From: Typha latifolia
Taxonomy: Eukaryota; Streptophyta; Magnoliopsida; Poales; Typhaceae
Direction of reading: 5' to 3'
Assembly (NCBI GenBank): GCA_019914945.1
Contig: CM034108.1
Span: 7,760,001-7,824,000, forward strand
DNA length: 64,000 nt
Shown: piece by piece, positions 1 to 11,300 of the stretch
How positions within the stretch are numbered: the first letter of the stretch is position 1
Layout of the letters: every line of letters starts with the position of its first letter
Notes under the pieces: model-generated
Database searches by the model: none
The model's input: the letters and a program-made list of their open reading frames with translations, nothing else
What the model was told of the DNA's origin: nothing
Position numbers and translations under genes: made by a program

Positions 1-78
1 AGAATAGTAGATAGATAAAATACATTTTAAATACACTATTAAATAATATAATTATGATTACTAAATAATAAAAACAAA
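1..78 (+). repeat. 5' LTR remnant of the Tekay-type element
   Basis: Positions 1-78 repeat 5449-5526 almost base for base (both run through AATAGTAGATAGATAAAATA and on to an AAAACAAA run). The second copy lies inside the 3' LTR of the gypsy element, so this is the matching part of its 5' LTR. At position 78 the sequence jumps directly into gag, so the rest of the 5' LTR, the primer binding site and the leader are deleted here. Confidence 0.75.
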
Positions 79-94
79 CTCTGAGCCACCTCCT

Positions 95-968
95 ACAGTG
101 GGCATCACCTTAAATAAGTTTATGCAATTAAACCCCCCGATTTACAGTGGAGGTGTTGATCCACTGGAGGCTAGTGATGGTTATCAGACATAGAGAAAAT
201 GTTGGATACTTTAGGATGTAATGATCAGCAGAAAGTAGTCTTTGCTACTTTTATGCTTCGAGGTGAGGCAGAACAATGGTGGAAAGCTACAGAAAGACTG
301 ATAAAATCAAGGATAGGGGACACTGTCATCACTTGGGAGTTATTTCTGGATGCCTTTGATCAAAAGCATTTTCCAGCCTGGAGGAAAGAAAAGATGGAAG
401 AAGAATTTCTGCATTTACGTTAGGGTCCTATGACGGTGGCAGAGTACGAGGTCAAATTTAATGCTTTAGCCCGTTTTGTACCCCACCAAGTTCCAAATGA
501 AGCAGCAAGAACTCGACGCTTCAAGCATGGGCTGAATTATGCTATACATCAAAGCTTGGATGCAGCAGGCATCATCCCTTATGCTGATACAGTAGAGAGG
601 GCTATGGCACTAGAGGGGGTGATTCAGGAGAAGAGGGCTCTATGGAAGCTCGGTGATCTGGGACACAGTCCGGGCGAGGCGGAAGTTCTAGGGTTCCTTC
701 TGCAAGCTAGAGCCTATCGCATTCGCAGTCACAGCGTCGCCTTCCCTACCATCCTTATCGGGGAAGTTCTAGCGCTGGTTCATCTGCTAACCGATCTAAT
801 TCACGGGGATCTGGAGGACTTAGCCAAGCAGTGTCTCAAGTTAGTGTGACTGGATCGCCTTCCATTGGTAGAGGGGGTGGATCTACTAGAGGTCAGACTA
901 CTTGGAGAAGTCACTGCTTTGGGTGTGGGAAGTTTGGTCACCATCTTTGAGATTGGCCTAACCCACGT
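95..968 (+). pseudogene. gag: Ty3/gypsy gag (Tekay-type), decayed
   Basis: This is the capsid domain of a plant chromovirus Gag. The visible reading begins with NPPIYSGGVDPLEA, continues with GEAEQWWKA (199-423) and resumes as MTVAEYEVKFNALARFVPHQ (430 on). These are the conserved blocks of the Retrotrans_gag family. An amber codon at 421-423 stands where relatives have Gln (LRQG). A frameshift lies near 180 and others between about 640 and 960, so the segment before the zinc knuckle reads only in pieces. The CCHC zinc knuckle is in the next entry, in the pol frame. The gene cannot make full-length Gag. Confidence 0.85.
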
Positions 969-3900
969 TTGTGCTTTGAGTGTGGACGGCTTGGTCATAT
1001 CCGTCGTGACTGTCCGCACGCTGCCATCGCCCCGATTTCCGCCGCTGCAGCATCTTCTAGAACTGCACCTCTTGGGGTTTTTACTACGGTTGGCCGAGGT
1101 AGAGGACTTGTTGGAGCAGGTTCCTCTCAACCTGGGCGAAAGTCTAGAGGTGGTCGGATCTTCGCTATGACGGAGCACGACACTTTGGCATCTAATGATG
1201 TGGCCACAGGTACTTTGAATTTATTTTCTCATACAGCAAGAGTTTTATTTGATTCGGGTGCCACACATTCCTTTATTTCAAGTTCTTTTGCTTGCCATGC
1301 TGATATGCTAATGGAACCTTTAGAGGATATTCTGTTGATTGCCACACCAGTAGGAGAGACAGTTGTTATTGATTCGGCTTATAAATCTTGCATAGTTAGT
1401 TTTGGTGATAGAGAGTTCAAAGTAAATCTTTTGCCACTAGAGCTGACAGATTTTGATGTTATCTTGGGGATGGATTGGTTAGCTGCATATCATGCCAACA
1501 TAGATTGCTATAGAAAGGAAATTGTGATGAATTTAGCTGATGGAGAAGAATATAGAATTAAGGGCAATAAATCTAGTAACCTTATGAAGATAATCTCTGC
1601 ATTTGAAGCTTGTAGGTTACTAAAGAAAGGATGTACATGTGTCTTAGCTAGTTTGTCAAGGGATACTGATAAACATATTAAATTAGAAGATGTCCGAGTT
1701 GTTAGAGAGTTTCTTGATGTTTTCCCAGATGATCTCCCTAGATTACCCCCGGACAGGGAAGTAAACTTTTCAATTGATTTAGCTCCTAATACTTCACCTA
1801 TTTCTAAAGCTCCCTATAGAATGACACCAATAGAATTGAAGGAACTTAAGGTACAGTTGGAAGAACCATTACTGAAAGGCTTCATAAGACCTAGTGTCTC
1901 TCCTTGGGGAGCACCTGTTCTTTTTGTTAAGAAGAAGGATGTGACACTCAGGCTGTGTATAGACTATAGACAACTGATTCAAGTGACAATAAAAAATAAA
2001 TATCCTCTACCTCGCATTGATGATTTGTTTGATCAGTTAAAGGGAGCTAGAGTATTCTCTAAAATAGACTTGAGGACTGGTTACCATCAGTTAAAAATCC
2101 GTGAGGAGGATATTTCCAAAACTGCTTTTCGTACTAGATACGAACATTATGAGTTTTTGGTCATGCCATTTGGATTGACCAATGCTCCAGCTGTCTTCAT
2201 GGACCTGATGAATAGAGTTTTCCAACCTTATTTCGATTAGTTTGTAATAGTTTTTATTGATGATATACTAATATATTCAGCTAGTGAGGAAGAACATGAG
2301 TATCACTTGAGGTTAATTCTCTAGATCTTGAGAGAAAAGAAGTTATTTGCCAAATTTTCAAAATGTGAGTTCTAGCTATATCAAGTGGTCTTCCTAGGAC
2401 ATGTAGTATCACAGGAAGGGATCAGTGTTGATCAATCCAAAATAGATGCTGTATTGAAATGGAGTCAACCAACTAATATCACAGAAGTGCGTAGTTTTCT
2501 TAGTCTGGCTGGATATTATAGGAGGTTTGTAGAAGGATATGCAAAGATAGCTATGCCTCTTACCAAGTTGACTCGGAAGAATCAAAGGATTGAGTGGAAT
2601 GAAGAGTGTGAAAATAGTTTTCAAGAATTAAAAAGAAGATTGACTTGTGCACCAATTCTGATTATTCCTTCCAGTGGAATAGGATTTCAAGTGTATTGTG
2701 ATGCCTCACGTAAAGGATTAGGTTGTGTTTTAATGCAAAATGGTAATGTAGTGGCTTATGCATCTAGGCAGTTAAAAGATTATGAATAGAATTATCCTAC
2801 TCATGATTTGGAGTTGGCTACTGTAGTGTTTGCTTTAAAGATTTGGCGACACTATCTAAATGGGGAAAAATGTAAAATTTTTACAGATCATAAAAGTCTT
2901 AAATATTTGTTTACTCAGAAAGAACTTAATTTGCAGCAAAGGAGATGGTTGGAATTAGTGAAGGATTATGATTGTACCATAAATTATCATCCAAGTAAAG
3001 CAAATGCTGTTGCAGATGCCTTAAGTAGGAAGTCAGCTGGGAGTCTAGCATTTTTAATTACCCAACAAACTATGATACTTAAGGATCTGCAAAGGCTAGA
3101 AGTTCCAATTGTGGCCAAGGGCGGTGGAGTTGGCTTACTTGCACAATTTTCTATCAAACCTACATTGATAGATAGAATTAGTGCATCTCAGAAGACTGAT
3201 ATTAAGGCTATGCAAATTGTGAAAGAAGTACAGAATTCTAGTAAACCAGATTTCGTTATAGACTATATTAGGATACTGCATTTTAGAGGCAGATTATATG
3301 TTCCTAATTGTGAAGGACTTAGAAATGAAATTTTAAATGAAGCTCATACTTCTGCTTATCCTATGCACCCCGTGGGAACAAAAATGTATCATGAGTTGAA
3401 GAAGAAATTCTGGTGGGAAGGAATGAAAAGAAATATTGGGAAATTTGTGGCCAAGTGTTTGACTTGTCAGCAAGTCAAGATTGAGCACCAAAGGCCTGCA
3501 AGTGCACTACAACCTTTGCGGATTCCTGAATGGAAATGGGAACATATTAATATGGATTTTGTGACAGGATTACCAAAGACACAGAAATGGAAGAATGCAA
3601 TTTGGGTGATTATTGATAGACTAACCAAATCAGCACACTTTTTACCAGTTAGTACTACTGATTTAATGGAAAAGTTAGCTATCTTGTTTAGAGATGAAAT
3701 TTTTGCTCACCATGGAATTCCTGTTAGTATCACTTCAGATAGAGATCCTCGTTTTGTGTCTAGATTTTGGAAGCAGTTTCATAAGTATTTTGGAACAAAA
3801 CTACAGTTTAGTACAACTTATCATCCTCAGACAGATGGTCAATTTGAGCGTACTATTCAATCATTAGAGGATATGTTGAGAGCATGTGTAATTGATTTTG

Positions 3901-4598
3901 GATTGGGCTGGGACAAATATTTACCCTTGATAGAGTTTGCTTATAATAACAGCTATCATGCTAGTATTGGTATACCTCCGTATGAAGCATTATATGGCAG
4001 GAAATGCAGATCACCAATCGATTGGGAAGAAGTTGGAGAAAAGAAGGTTGAAAACTCAATACTAGTGCAAGCTACAGTTGAGAAGATAAAGACAATTAGA
4101 GAACATATGAAGGTGACATAAAGTAGACAGAAAAGTTATGCTGATAATAGGAGGCGTGATTTGGAGTTTCAGGTTGGGGACAAAGTATTCTTAAGAGTTT
4201 CACATTGAAAGGGTGTGTTTCGCTTTGGAAAGAAAAGAAAGTTAAGTCCTAGGTATATAGGGCCTTATGAGATTCTTGGACGAGTGGGGCCTGTAGCTTA
4301 TAGAGTAGCTTTACTCCTTGACTTAGCACAAATTCATAATGTGTTTCATGTGTCAGTACTAAGGAAATATATATCAGATCCTTCGCATGTGATTCATTAT
4401 GAACCGGTCCAGCTGCAGCAAAATTTATCATATGAAGAGCAGCCTGTGAAAGTCCTTGCTAGAAGAGATAAAGTACTAAGAACAAAAGTTATACCCTTAG
4501 TAAAAATCCTGTGGAGAAACCATGCAGTAGAAGTGGCATCTTGGGAACGTGAAGATGAGATACGATCCAAATATCCAGAATTGTTTAGAGGTATGTAA
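969..4598 (+). pseudogene. pol: Ty3/gypsy pol (PR-RT-RH-IN), Del/Tekay type, six nonsense codons
   Basis: One continuous frame with no frameshift. In order it encodes a CCHC knuckle ([14 protein letters not shown], residues 2-15), an aspartic protease with DSGATHSF near 1251, reverse transcriptase with [20 protein letters not shown] and catalytic FIDD at 2253-2264, RNase H with [10 protein letters not shown] near 2690, and an integrase zinc finger (about 3340-3480). The integrase core shows D in NMDFVTG, D in TSDRDPRF and E in GQFERTIQ. The tail (4215-4598) has YIGPYEILGRVGPVAYRV. In-frame stops are at 2238, 2322, 2373, 2787, 4119 and 4206; relatives have Gln or Trp at these sites. The order PR-RT-RH-IN and the tail place it among Tekay/Del chromoviruses. 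Inactive, but structurally almost complete. Confidence 0.93.
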
Positions 4599-4632
4599 AT
4601 TTCGAGGTCGAAATTTTTATAAGGGGGGAACG
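4599..4632 (+). other. polypurine tract before the 3' LTR
   Basis: Just after the pol stop the sequence AAATTTTTATAAGGGGGGAA is the purine-rich second-strand primer found in front of Tekay-type 3' LTRs. A TGTAACACC or TGTGACACC start is expected next but is absent. The LTR seems to have lost its first bases, because its other end is GGGTGTCACA. Confidence 0.6.
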
Positions 4633-4674
4633 TGGGCCCCTGCCGCCGCCGCCGCAGCCCCCTCCCCATCGTTT

Positions 4675-4825
4675 CTCTCTCTCTTTCTCTCTCTTTCTCT
4701 CTCTTTCTCTCTCTCAGATTCATTCTCATCTTCCTCCCTTTCTCTCTTTCTCTCTCTAACACCCCTTCTCTCTCTCTCTACCCGTTGCCGCCGCCACATC
4801 CACTAATGCCAGTGAGCTTCCCTTC

Positions 4826-4885
<60 letters not shown>

Positions 4886-5095
4886 CTCTCTTTCTCTCTT
4901 TGTCGGCTTTCTCTCAGACTGCCGGAGGATTGAGCTGTCGGCGAGAGGCCGGCCGCTGAGTGGCCACCAGCGGCCACACTGCTCCCCCATGGCCCAACCT
5001 TCTTCTTCTTCTTTCTTCTTCTTCTCCTTCTTCTTCTTCTTCTTCTTCTTCTTCTTCTCTTTCTTCTTCTTCTCTTTCTTCTTCCTCTCCTCCTC
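4675..5095 (+). repeat. CT and CTT microsatellites in the LTR
   Basis: Imperfect (CT)n runs at about 4675-4765 and 4822-4885 are followed by (CTT)n at about 5003-5095. They encode only Ser/Leu/Phe-rich or Arg/Glu/Lys-rich shadow frames. They lie in the U3 part of the LTR, upstream of the hairpin pair. Confidence 0.9.
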
Positions 5096-5126
5096 CTTCC
5101 CTTCTCTCCTTGGCTGCATTCCCCAA

Positions 5127-5190
5127 GGGGTGCTGGGCTCGGCCCAGCAACTTGCTGTGCATGGTGCTGGGTTGAGCCCAGCACTATATA
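5127..5190 (+). other. paired hairpins in the LTR
   Basis: Two adjacent inverted repeats are visible: GTGCTGGGCTcGGCCCAGCA and GTGCTGGGttgaGCCCAGCAC. The arms contain TGGGCC/T, the 'site II' core bound by TCP factors. A related block occurs at 27765-27791 in the inverted LTR copy, so the structure belongs to the LTR family. Confidence 0.6.
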
Positions 5191-7110
5191 CAATTATATA
5201 TTATATATATATATAGACATGCACAATTAGTTTAGCTTAGTTAATTTAATGTATTTAAGTTATACAAATTAAATATAATTATATCATAGTTAGTATATAG
5301 TTCTAATTATATCATGTTTAGCAAAATACCTGCAATATAAATTATTATTTTAATCCTAAGTAGGTAATAGAAATTATTAGGGTTTTGTACGTATATTCTT
5401 ACATAATTAATTGCAGTAACTTAATTCTTATTTTCTTAATTATTAAAGAAAATAGTAGATAGATAAAATATATTTTAAATACACTATTAAATAATATAAT
5501 TATGATTAATAAATAACAAAAACAAATATAGAATTGAAGAGTACATAATTACAACTAGAAACTATCCTTTTGTCAGGTTAATTTTAATTAATAAAAAAAA
5601 CTAATATGTTTGTTATAAGTAATTTCAGATCCCGACCCCCTATTCAAGACCCTATGGACCTAGCTATTGAGGTTTGATCATTATCGTAGCAGCGTGAACG
5701 AGTGGTGGTTTGGTATTTGTAGTGGTGTGAGTAGTCTTATCCCCTAGATCCCTTTCTCAAATTATGTTATATTATATATTATGTACATGCATGTTTTGGC
5801 CTTCAGCATGATTATATGACTTTATCTAGAGATGATTACAATCGAGCATATTTTTATCATGCATATAATTAGGCTGATCTTGGATATGAGTATGATGATA
5901 ATAAATAGAGATGATGAGATATGATTATACTGTGGTGAGGCTATGTCCAGTTGATCTGTAGCATGGGTATGCATATAATAGATTAGCATGAGTATGCATG
6001 TGTTGACTATATAGTTGGAGACTACATTGCATCATTTTTCTCTTGATTCCTATTCCACCTAAATTTCTGTTATGCATTGACTTGTTATCATATTGGATAT
6101 ATGCATATGATCTGTCATTTAGAAGGAAAGCATGAAATGTGATTAATAGGATAGTTGATAGAAAGCGTGAGGATACCCGAGTGGGCGCGAGGGTTAGGGC
6201 GTGCCTGGAGATGATTGATCGCTCGACATAGTCGCGATCCAATTGGCCTTACGTCTGAGGTTGTTAGTCTGTGTGCGCAGCAGACATTCGGACACATGCC
6301 GTTCGTCAGGGCATATGTGGCGAGTTATCCTCACGAGGTTTCTATCAACTATGTGGGTGCCCGGTCTGGATGGATGTTGATACCCTAGCAGGTGGCGGGG
6401 TATGGTTATATTAGAGATACTCTTGCGGGTGGCGGAGTATGCTCTGAGCATTTGGACATGATGTTGAGACCGGGTACCGGGTATTGACTGTGCACAGTGG
6501 TCTAGTATGATGATATTATACCGAGATGTCGGTGATAATCGTGATGTTGAGAAATGCATATGATTTCATTATTATCTGACATACCTGATTATTGAGTGGT
6601 CAATATACGTCACATATGATTGCATTTGATATCATAGAATTGTCATGGTCGGCATGCATCATATATCATATTTGAGAGAGAGTTATGATGATCATATGAC
6701 GTGCTGACCTGTTTATTCATTGTCGAGGATTATGTATTCTTAGCAGTTATGACATGTTATCTATATTTCATTTATGTATTATTGAGGACACATTCATTTA
6801 CTCATTCATGACATGATACTCTTTCTGATTCATATTATCTAGTGCTTGATTTACTCTCTGTTTGGCATCACTGATTCGGGGTAAGGTCTATTCATTGAGC
6901 TTTTAGCTCATGACTCTCTTGTTTTCTCATTTTGATACGATTCGGACTTCACCGACGTCGTCTCGAGCATGGGTTCACTTTAGGAGTGTTTTTGTTTCAT
7001 GTTTTAGTGTTTAATTTCCATTAAAATAAGTTTTCTGTAAGTTGCGTTCGAACGCGGGTGGAGTGAGTTCGAACGCGGTTTGTGAACGGGGTTGTGAACG
7101 TGGTGAAGAG

Positions 7111-7673
7111 AATGTGTAGGGGACCAAGCTCTACTATTGCAAATGGCTGTCGCTAAACCTAACTCGAGTCATTGGGAGGACCAAATCCGGATCCACCAAC
7201 TGCATCTAACTCGACCTCCCGAGCGCAATCGGATGCACCAGATTTCTATTGCTGAACTGACATTGAGTCAAGTGGTTCGACCACCCGACACCAAGTGGAC
7301 TCAATGTAGATGGACCCGAATTCCACCTTGGGTTAGTTGGAGTACAAGTATCCAAGCTCGACTGAGGATGAACCCCTTTGAGGCAGTTATGATCGCACTA
7401 CCCCTATCTTGCGTGCCTACGAAAGACTCGCGGCGACGGATAGGACCGAGCTTGACTTGGAACTTGCTGATCGAGAATCGAGCGGCTGATGCCCTTTCGC
7501 GCCAACCTGACACAAGTGAGCTTGCCTCTTTCTCAGCATCAACATTTCCTATATCTTCAAATATGTGGGGAACCAATGCAAAAGATCATACCATAGAGGA
7601 GCTTGAGTCAGAGTTCAAAGATCGCTTCCCAAATTTCAAACCTTGAGGACAAGGTTGCGGAAGCGTGGTGGAT
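7111..7673 (+). pseudogene. internal remnant of family R: unexplained segment, RNase H end, polypurine tract
   Basis: An open frame crosses an unrecognised segment (7111-about 7470) and then enters pol at NRAADALSRQPDTSELASF, the end of RNase H. It continues into MWGTNAKDHTIEELESEF. In intact chromoviruses the integrase gene follows DALSRQ; here it is missing, so RNase H is joined to the C-terminal tail. The purine-rich AGGACAAGGTTGCGGAAGCG just before the LTR is the probable second-strand primer. The same arrangement recurs at 18383-18938, where it is described more fully. Confidence 0.7.
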
Positions 7674-8656
7674 TGATACGATTCGGACTTCACCGACGTC
7701 GTCTTGAGCATGGATTCACTTTAGGAGTGTTTTTGTTTCATGTTTTAGTGTTTAATTTCCATTAAAATAAGTTTTCTGTAAGTCGCGTTCGAACGCGGGT
7801 GGAGTGAGTTCGAACGCGGTTTGTGAACGGGGTTGTGAACGTGGTGAAGAGAATGTACTGTACGTTCGAACGCGGTGCGTTCGAACGCATTGTGAATGCC
7901 TGCATCGCGTTCACAAATACCGACAGGCGCGTTCGAACGCCTGCATCGTGTTCGCAAATCCAGAAGAGCGAACTCGGTGCGTTCGAACGCGGTCGGGCGA
8001 GTTCGAACGCGGTCGACGAAAATTGTGTTTTTAGGGTTAATTTAAGTTGTTGGTTAGCCTATAAAAGGATGTGGTAGGCAACCAAATTGATTATTGATTA
8101 TTGAGATTGAGTTTTGCCTTGCCTCCTTCGTCTTCTTCGCTCCCGTTCTCTCAATCCCCGGCGACGCCGCTTCTAACCTCCCTCGTCCGGCTAATCACCC
8201 TAGTCCCTTAGGAGTGGCCCTCTCCTCCCCCTTCGTCTAATCTATCCAACACTTGCCCTACCCTCTCCATCAACCACAACCCTTCCACCATCACTTTTCA
8301 CCGGTGCCACCACATTAACGCCGGTCCTCCACCAACCATCATTACCTAGGATCTCGTGCCTCCATCCACGAATCCAAAACAGAGCATCCTGATGTTCGTC
8401 CACTAAATGGATGGTATCTCGAGATCCACAACTCCGATTCGCCTGAAACTTGATTTGTTGGAAAGCTCTTTTCTGGGGCTACAACATATCAAAGTTTCAC
8501 GTCGATCCGACAGCGGAATATTTCGGGATCTTATTTCAAAATTTCGTGCCCGATCTAGTCCAGATCAAGAATTGGAAGAGATCGACCCTTCACCAAAAAG
8601 GCGAGATCGTATCAAGCTGGTATCAGAGCTCCATAGCCAGAGGCGTGATCGTATCA
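7674..8656 (+). repeat. family R LTR, copy B (3' LTR of element A)
   Basis: A complete LTR of 983 bp with TGATACGAT and ATCGTATCA ends. It contains about seven TTCGAA palindromes (7788-8010, often as CGTTCGAACGC), a TATA box TATAAAAG at 8060-8067, and a CT-rich leader. It ends with a 42-bp extension that repeats the LTR terminus and contains a primer-binding-site-like TGGTATCAGAGC at 8618-8629. Confidence 0.9.
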
Positions 8657-9021
8657 CATTTCCAAAAACCCAGATGAACAAGAGGAGCAGGTTACTCCCT
8701 TAGAGGTCTTGCCGGTGAGTGTGGAGTAGAGTGGGGTTAGTGTTATATGCCAGATGAGTTATCTTATCCGATGTACTAGTGGACATCCTCCAAAGTGTAT
8801 CAGTATCCTTGTCTTATATTTTAGCAGGTGACATTATACTTGTATAATTATGTATATACTACTGTTGTGTATATATAGTTGTGAAAAGCTCTTGATGATG
8901 TGGATAAAATTATGATGTTGCTACAGGTTTATTTGATTGTTAGTATCTAACCAAATAGTCAGGTGCTACGCACGTGCCGTGTGGGCTCGTGTCATGCACA
9001 TGTTTAGAGTTGGGTGTCACA
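8657..9021 (+). repeat. 3' LTR of the Tekay-type element, last part
   Basis: Resumes after the inserted element (TSD CATTT) with CCAAAAACCCAGATGAACAA and ends GGGTGTCACA at 9021. The next bases are copia sequence in reverse orientation, so the Tekay element was inserted into that copia element. Its other flank lies before position 1, so its own target duplication cannot be read. Confidence 0.75.
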
Positions 9022-9900
9022 TCCTCGAAGATATCTCATTACTTTCTTTGCTACTCTCTAGTAGTCCATACCTAGATTATTCTGATATCGTCATAACATT
9101 TCTATAGCAAATGTAATGTCAGGCCTTGTACAGACCTATGCATACATCAGGCTTCCTATAGCAGAAGCATATGGAATATTCTTCATTTCTTCCCTATCAA
9201 GATCGATCTTCGGGCAATAGTTTAAATTAAACTTTATCACCCTTCACAATGAAAGCTACACTCGGTGAACAATCCTTCATCTAAAATCTCTCCAACACCT
9301 TATTATATAGGTTTCCTAAGACAAACCTAAAATACTCTGAAGTCTGTCCCTATGAATCTTAATGCCAAAGATATAAGACGCTTCACCCATATTTTTTATA
9401 TTGAAATTTTTAGAGAGAAATTGTTTCACCTCATGAAGCAAACCATTATCATTGGTTGCAAGTATAATATCATCCACATATAGAACAAGAAAATATATTT
9501 TACTCCTACTAACCTTCTGGTATATGCATTGATCCATGGGATTTTCAACAAATCCAAATGAATAAATCACCCTATGAAATTTAAAATACCATTGACGGGA
9601 TGCTTGTTTTAAACCATATATGAATTTCTTAAGCTTACAAACCAAATGCTCACCTTCACTAAAGAGGAAACATTTAGGTTGTTTCATATAAACCTTCTCT
9701 TCTAGATCTCCATTAAGAAATGCTATTTTTACATTTATTTGTTGCAACTCAAGATAAAAATAGGCTACTAATGTCAATATAATTCGCAAATAATCTTTCT
9801 TAGATACCGGAGAAAAAGTCTCTATGTAATCGATTCCTTCTTTTTTAGTGAATCCTTTAGCAAAGAGTCTCACCTTGTATCTCTCAATAATGCCTAATGA
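9022..9900 (-). pseudogene. pol: Ty1/copia reverse transcriptase and start of RNase H
   Basis: On the minus strand, 9873-9316 reads as the copia RT core (RVT_2 family): AKGFTKKEGIDYIETFSPVS, then AFLNGDLEEKVYMKQP, YGLKQASRQWYFKF and the catalytic LYVDDIILA. After frameshifts the thumb continues downstream (VLERF, MKDCSPSVA), and CTRPDI and KKVMRYLRG are recognisable to 9025. The Tekay LTR cuts the gene there, so the rest of RNase H lies left of the window. A normal copia RT starts further upstream. Not functional. Confidence 0.9.
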
Positions 9901-11300
9901 GTCATTTTTGTCTTAAAAACCCATTTACAACCAATAGCTTTTGCACCATCAGAAACTCAGCAAGATCCCAAACTCCATTACTCTTCATAGAAATCATCTC
10001 ATCTTTTATGGCATTGTACTATAATTCGGATTCTTTGCAACTCATAGCTTGTGAAAAAGATCAAGATCATTTTCGGCTCCAATATTATAGTCAAATTCTT
10101 GTAGGTACACTACATAATTACTAAGAATTGCTAACCTCTTAGTTCTAGTAGATCTTCTTAATATCATACTATCATCATCGAGAGAAGTATGAGGTTCAAC
10201 TTGTCGTTCAAAAGTTTCATGCATCCCTTGAACAACTTTATCTATTAGATTGTTGTCAATAGCTTGAAGACTTTTGATGATTGGTTGTTCAACACCAGTT
10301 TGTATTTGAGGGGTGCTATGAACACTTAACAATCTATCACCTAAAGTGGAAAGTTGAGACTCAAAAAAATCAATATCAGAAACTATATTCCTAATTTGAT
10401 CACTCCCACTCATCAAGTCATATTCAAGAAATTTTGCATTTCTTGATTTCACAATCGTAGTGCTATGAGATGGACAATAAAATCTATAACCTTTAGACCT
10501 TTCAGTATATCCAACGAAATACCCACTAAAAGTTCTTGGGTCAAGCTTTTTCTCTTGTGGTTATAGATCTTAACTTCAAACGAACATCCCCAAACATGCA
10601 TATGTCGCAAACTCAGTTTCAAACATTTCAATAATTCAAATGGTGTCTTTGAGATAGCCTTGCTTGGAACACGGTTTAATATATACACTGCCGTATTTAG
10701 TGTTTCAGTCCACAAGAATTTAGAAGATTGGAGCTGTCAAGCATACTCCGTACCATGTCTAAGTACTCCATCATTCACTAATCTCTTAATTCCTTCTAAG
10801 GAGATGTGTCCTAATATTCAATGCCATAACATAGAGGAGTCACACGGTTTAGTTCCAGTGTGAACGTGCATTGAATTATAAGTGACATTATTTTGCAAAT
10901 TAATACTATAAAAACCATAAGACAAAATACCATTCCCCAACACAATTAGAATTGTAAAATAAACTAAATGATGTGTTTGAAAAATTAAAGGAATATCCCA
11001 ATAGTACAAGTCTGGAAATTGAAATCAAGTTTCGTGAAAAATTTAGAACATAAAATGTCGTATTTAATTGCAAAACAAAGCCACTGCTTAAAGTTAATAA
11101 ACATGTTTTTATAGCCTCCACATGCAAGCTTATCTTGTTTCCAAATAAGATGTTTTGCTCACTTCCCATTGGCTTCCTTAGGTTTTGCGTACCCTACAAT
11201 GAGTTTGCAATATGGATTGTAGATCTAGAGTCAATCCACCGGGTATTAATATTAACATTAACCATATTAGATTCATAACAAACAAATGAGGTTGGATTAC
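9901..11300 (-). pseudogene. pol: Ty1/copia integrase and protease region, decayed
   Basis: Minus strand, high to low coordinates: a protease relic WIDSRSTIHIAN near 11230 (the catalytic DSG reads DSR), and the GAG-pre-integrase domain SEQNILFGNKISLHVEA to about 10820. Then comes the end of the integrase core at 10715-10449 (ETLNTAVYILNRVPSKA, TPFELLKCLKLSLRHMHVWG), and a linker at 10452-10042 with the copia motif RRSTRTKR. The catalytic core of integrase is largely missing between about 10820 and 10715. The order PR-IN-RT confirms Ty1/copia. Confidence 0.85.

Larger units (their letters stand above)
4633..6932 (+). repeat. 3' LTR of the Tekay-type element, first part
   Basis: This LTR segment runs from the polypurine tract to the point where another retroelement is inserted. 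It holds CT and CTT microsatellites, a pair of GC-rich hairpins and an AT-rich stretch. The second half (5600-6930) is matched, in reverse complement and with divergence, by 25750-27040: both have an AATTTCAGATCCCGA-like block, GTGAGTAGTCTTATCCCCTAGA, and a run reading as 'start of the line of ...GCTCATGACTCTC'. The LTR resumes at 8657. Confidence 0.75.
6933..8656 (+). mobile_element. family R gypsy element, short deletion derivative (element A)
   Basis: The element is bounded by TGATACGAT and ATCGTATCA and flanked by the 5-bp duplication CATTT (6928-6932 and 8657-8661), an intact insertion into the Tekay LTR. It has only about 175 bp of its 5' LTR (6933-7110), then about 560 bp of internal sequence (7111-7673) and a full 3' LTR (7674-8656). 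The junction GAATGT|GTAGGGG between LTR and interior shares TGT with both parents, which suggests a microhomology deletion. It cannot code for any retroviral protein. Confidence 0.9.

Noticed and set aside
801..1178. Open frames on both strands overlapping gag and the zinc knuckle
   Set aside because: Shadows of the pol frame; the plus-strand frame from 969 carries the conserved knuckle and protease.
4549..5216. Several long open frames on both strands, Ser/Leu/Phe-rich or Arg/Glu/Lys-rich
   Set aside because: They are translations of CT and CTT microsatellites in the LTR, with no motif or splice context.
7745..8077. Arg/Cys-rich open frames in family R LTRs (also at 15562-15879, 19069-19254, 28595-28843)
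   Set aside because: They come from the repeated TTCGAA palindromes, which are open in several frames; they lie in U3, upstream of the TATA box.
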